Assembly: GCF_000423345.1 (NCBI RefSeq)
Contig: NZ_AUHU01000011.1
Span: 1-64,000, forward strand
DNA length: 64,000 nucleotides
Reading direction: 5' to 3'
DNA from: Marinimicrobium agarilyticum DSM 16975
Lineage (GTDB): Bacteria > Pseudomonadota > Gammaproteobacteria > Pseudomonadales > Cellvibrionaceae
Shown here in pieces: positions 63,402-64,000 of this stretch (its first letter is position 1; every line of letters begins with the position of its first letter). Under the pieces are notes generated by a model. It was not told the DNA's origin and searched no databases. It saw nothing but the letters and a program-made list of their open reading frames with translations. The position numbers and the translations under genes are program-made.

Positions 63402-64000
63402 TTACTGAAAAGGTTTGAGAAAATCGTCATGGTTGGGTAGTTGCACCACGGTTTTATCCACGATGCGTTTCCAGGAGGCGAGGAACTCCTTGAGTTCGTC
63501 ATCAGACAGGTTGTTTGCCAGCGGATGAAAGTCCTCGGGCGTTATGCCTTGGCCGAGCATGACTTGCTCCCAGGCGGTCTCACTGAAAAGCTCGTCCTGT
63601 TCGCGGAAAACCCGGCCGGAGCCGGCAAATAATTCAATGCGGCGTAACAGGGACTCGGGCTTGGGCGACTCGCGGCATTCGCTCCAGAACGGACTGTCTT
63701 TCTTCTCGTTCAGGTGATAGTGCAGAATGATGAAATCCCGGATTTGCTCAAACTCAAGTGTCGACTGCCGGTTGTACTCCTCGATGTCACTGGGCTGAAT
63801 ACGCTGGTGCGGGAACAGCTTGATCAGGCGGGTCAGGCCCTGCTGTACGAGATGGAGGCTGGTAGACTCCAGTGGCTCGAGAAAGCCGCTGGACAGCCCC
63901 AGGGACACCACGTTCTGGGACCACTGCTGGCGCCGCCGGCCTGTGGTGAAGCGAATGGGGCGTGGCTCATCCAACGGTGCCGTATCCAGATTGGACAGAA
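63402..64000 (-). CDS. Flavin-dependent tryptophan halogenase family protein, 5' truncated by window
   Basis: The C-terminal 199 or so residues of a flavin-dependent halogenase-like protein. The frame is open to the window edge. NVVSLGLSSGFLEPLESTSLHLVQ-type sequence is the conserved core segment of this family (first 20 residues shown in the window near 63900). LEFEQIRDFIILHYHLNEKKDSPFW follows in the expected place. Homologues beside TonB receptors and glycosidases in marine bacteria are common, with unknown substrates. The FAD-binding N-terminus is outside the window. Confidence 0.88.
   Translation of the reverse strand, partial: LSNLDTAPLDEPRPIRFTTGRRRQQWSQNVVSLGLSSGFLEPLESTSLHLVQQGLTRLIKLFPHQRIQPSDIEEYNRQSTLEFEQIRDFIILHYHLNEKKDSPFWSECRESPKPESLLRRIELFAGSGRVFREQDELFSETAWEQVMLGQGITPEDFHPLANNLSDDELKEFLASWKRIVDKTVVQLPNHDDFLKPFQ

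Overview
This window is chromosomal DNA, roughly 55-60 % G+C by eye, from a polysaccharide-degrading marine or saline gammaproteobacterium. Gene content and order (ftsYEX-rpoH, a gspC-N operon, a cellulose/chitin LPMO with CBM10 and CBM2, pullulanase, tryptophan halogenase) fit the Cellvibrionales (Marinimicrobium, Saccharophagus or Cellvibrio-like). That placement is inference from gene content only. I saw no rRNA, tRNA, CRISPR array, transposase or prophage genes.

Layout. 1-2.6 kb: the end of a two-partner-secretion exoprotein and its ShlB/FhaC-type transporter. 2.6-9.8 kb: housekeeping genes (DMT exporter, coaD, rsmD, then divergent ftsY-ftsE-ftsX, rpoH, a DUF423 membrane protein, trmB). 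10.1-21.8 kb: a complete type II secretion operon gspC-D-E-F-G-H-I-J-K-L-M-N, running into an apbE flavin transferase gene. 22.9-32.1 kb: a nine-gene operon for an envelope-spanning machine resembling the Myxococcus Agl/Glt motor, made of TPR lipoproteins, an ExbB/TolQ-like channel protein, two ExbD-like proteins and a TonB-like AgmX/PglI protein. 32.2-33.4 kb: two small envelope genes. 36.7-33.4 kb on the minus strand: a five-gene envelope operon (SH3/beta-barrel, beta-barrel, TlpA thioredoxin, DUF4266 lipoprotein, DUF3570). 37.0-45.7 kb: a surface cytochrome-like module (HzsA-like lipoprotein with two CxxCH sites, a monohaem protein, a LamG lipoprotein with two CxxCH sites, a Tat-type exported protein). 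45.8-48.7 kb: NfeD, slipin and a CPXCG protein. 48.8-54.4 kb: the yejABEF peptide importer. 54.5-57.7 kb: a UDG-family protein and the LPMO. 57.8-64 kb: pullulanase, an exported GH13 enzyme and the end of a flavin-dependent halogenase, together a starch/alpha-glucan locus.

How it works together. The type II system is the likely export route for the LPMO and the pullulanase. The pullulanase ends in a Ser/Gly-hydrophobic-Arg tail resembling GlyGly-CTERM sorting signals. ApbE (21.8 kb) and the DUF3570 protein (33.4 kb) may form an enzyme-substrate pair, because the DUF3570 protein carries a DxxSGAS sequence like known FMN attachment sites.

The most unusual signal is a family of four intergenic elements of about 112 bases (36.7, 36.9, 39.9 and 48.4 kb). 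Each has a 52-base core (51 in one copy) flanked by exact-length 30-base inverted arms. The arms differ completely between copies but pair within each copy. The core folds into two hairpins with GGA in the loop, one of them matching the CsrA/RsmA RNA-binding consensus. This looks like a dispersed structured RNA or mobile palindromic element and is my main candidate for a previously undescribed system.
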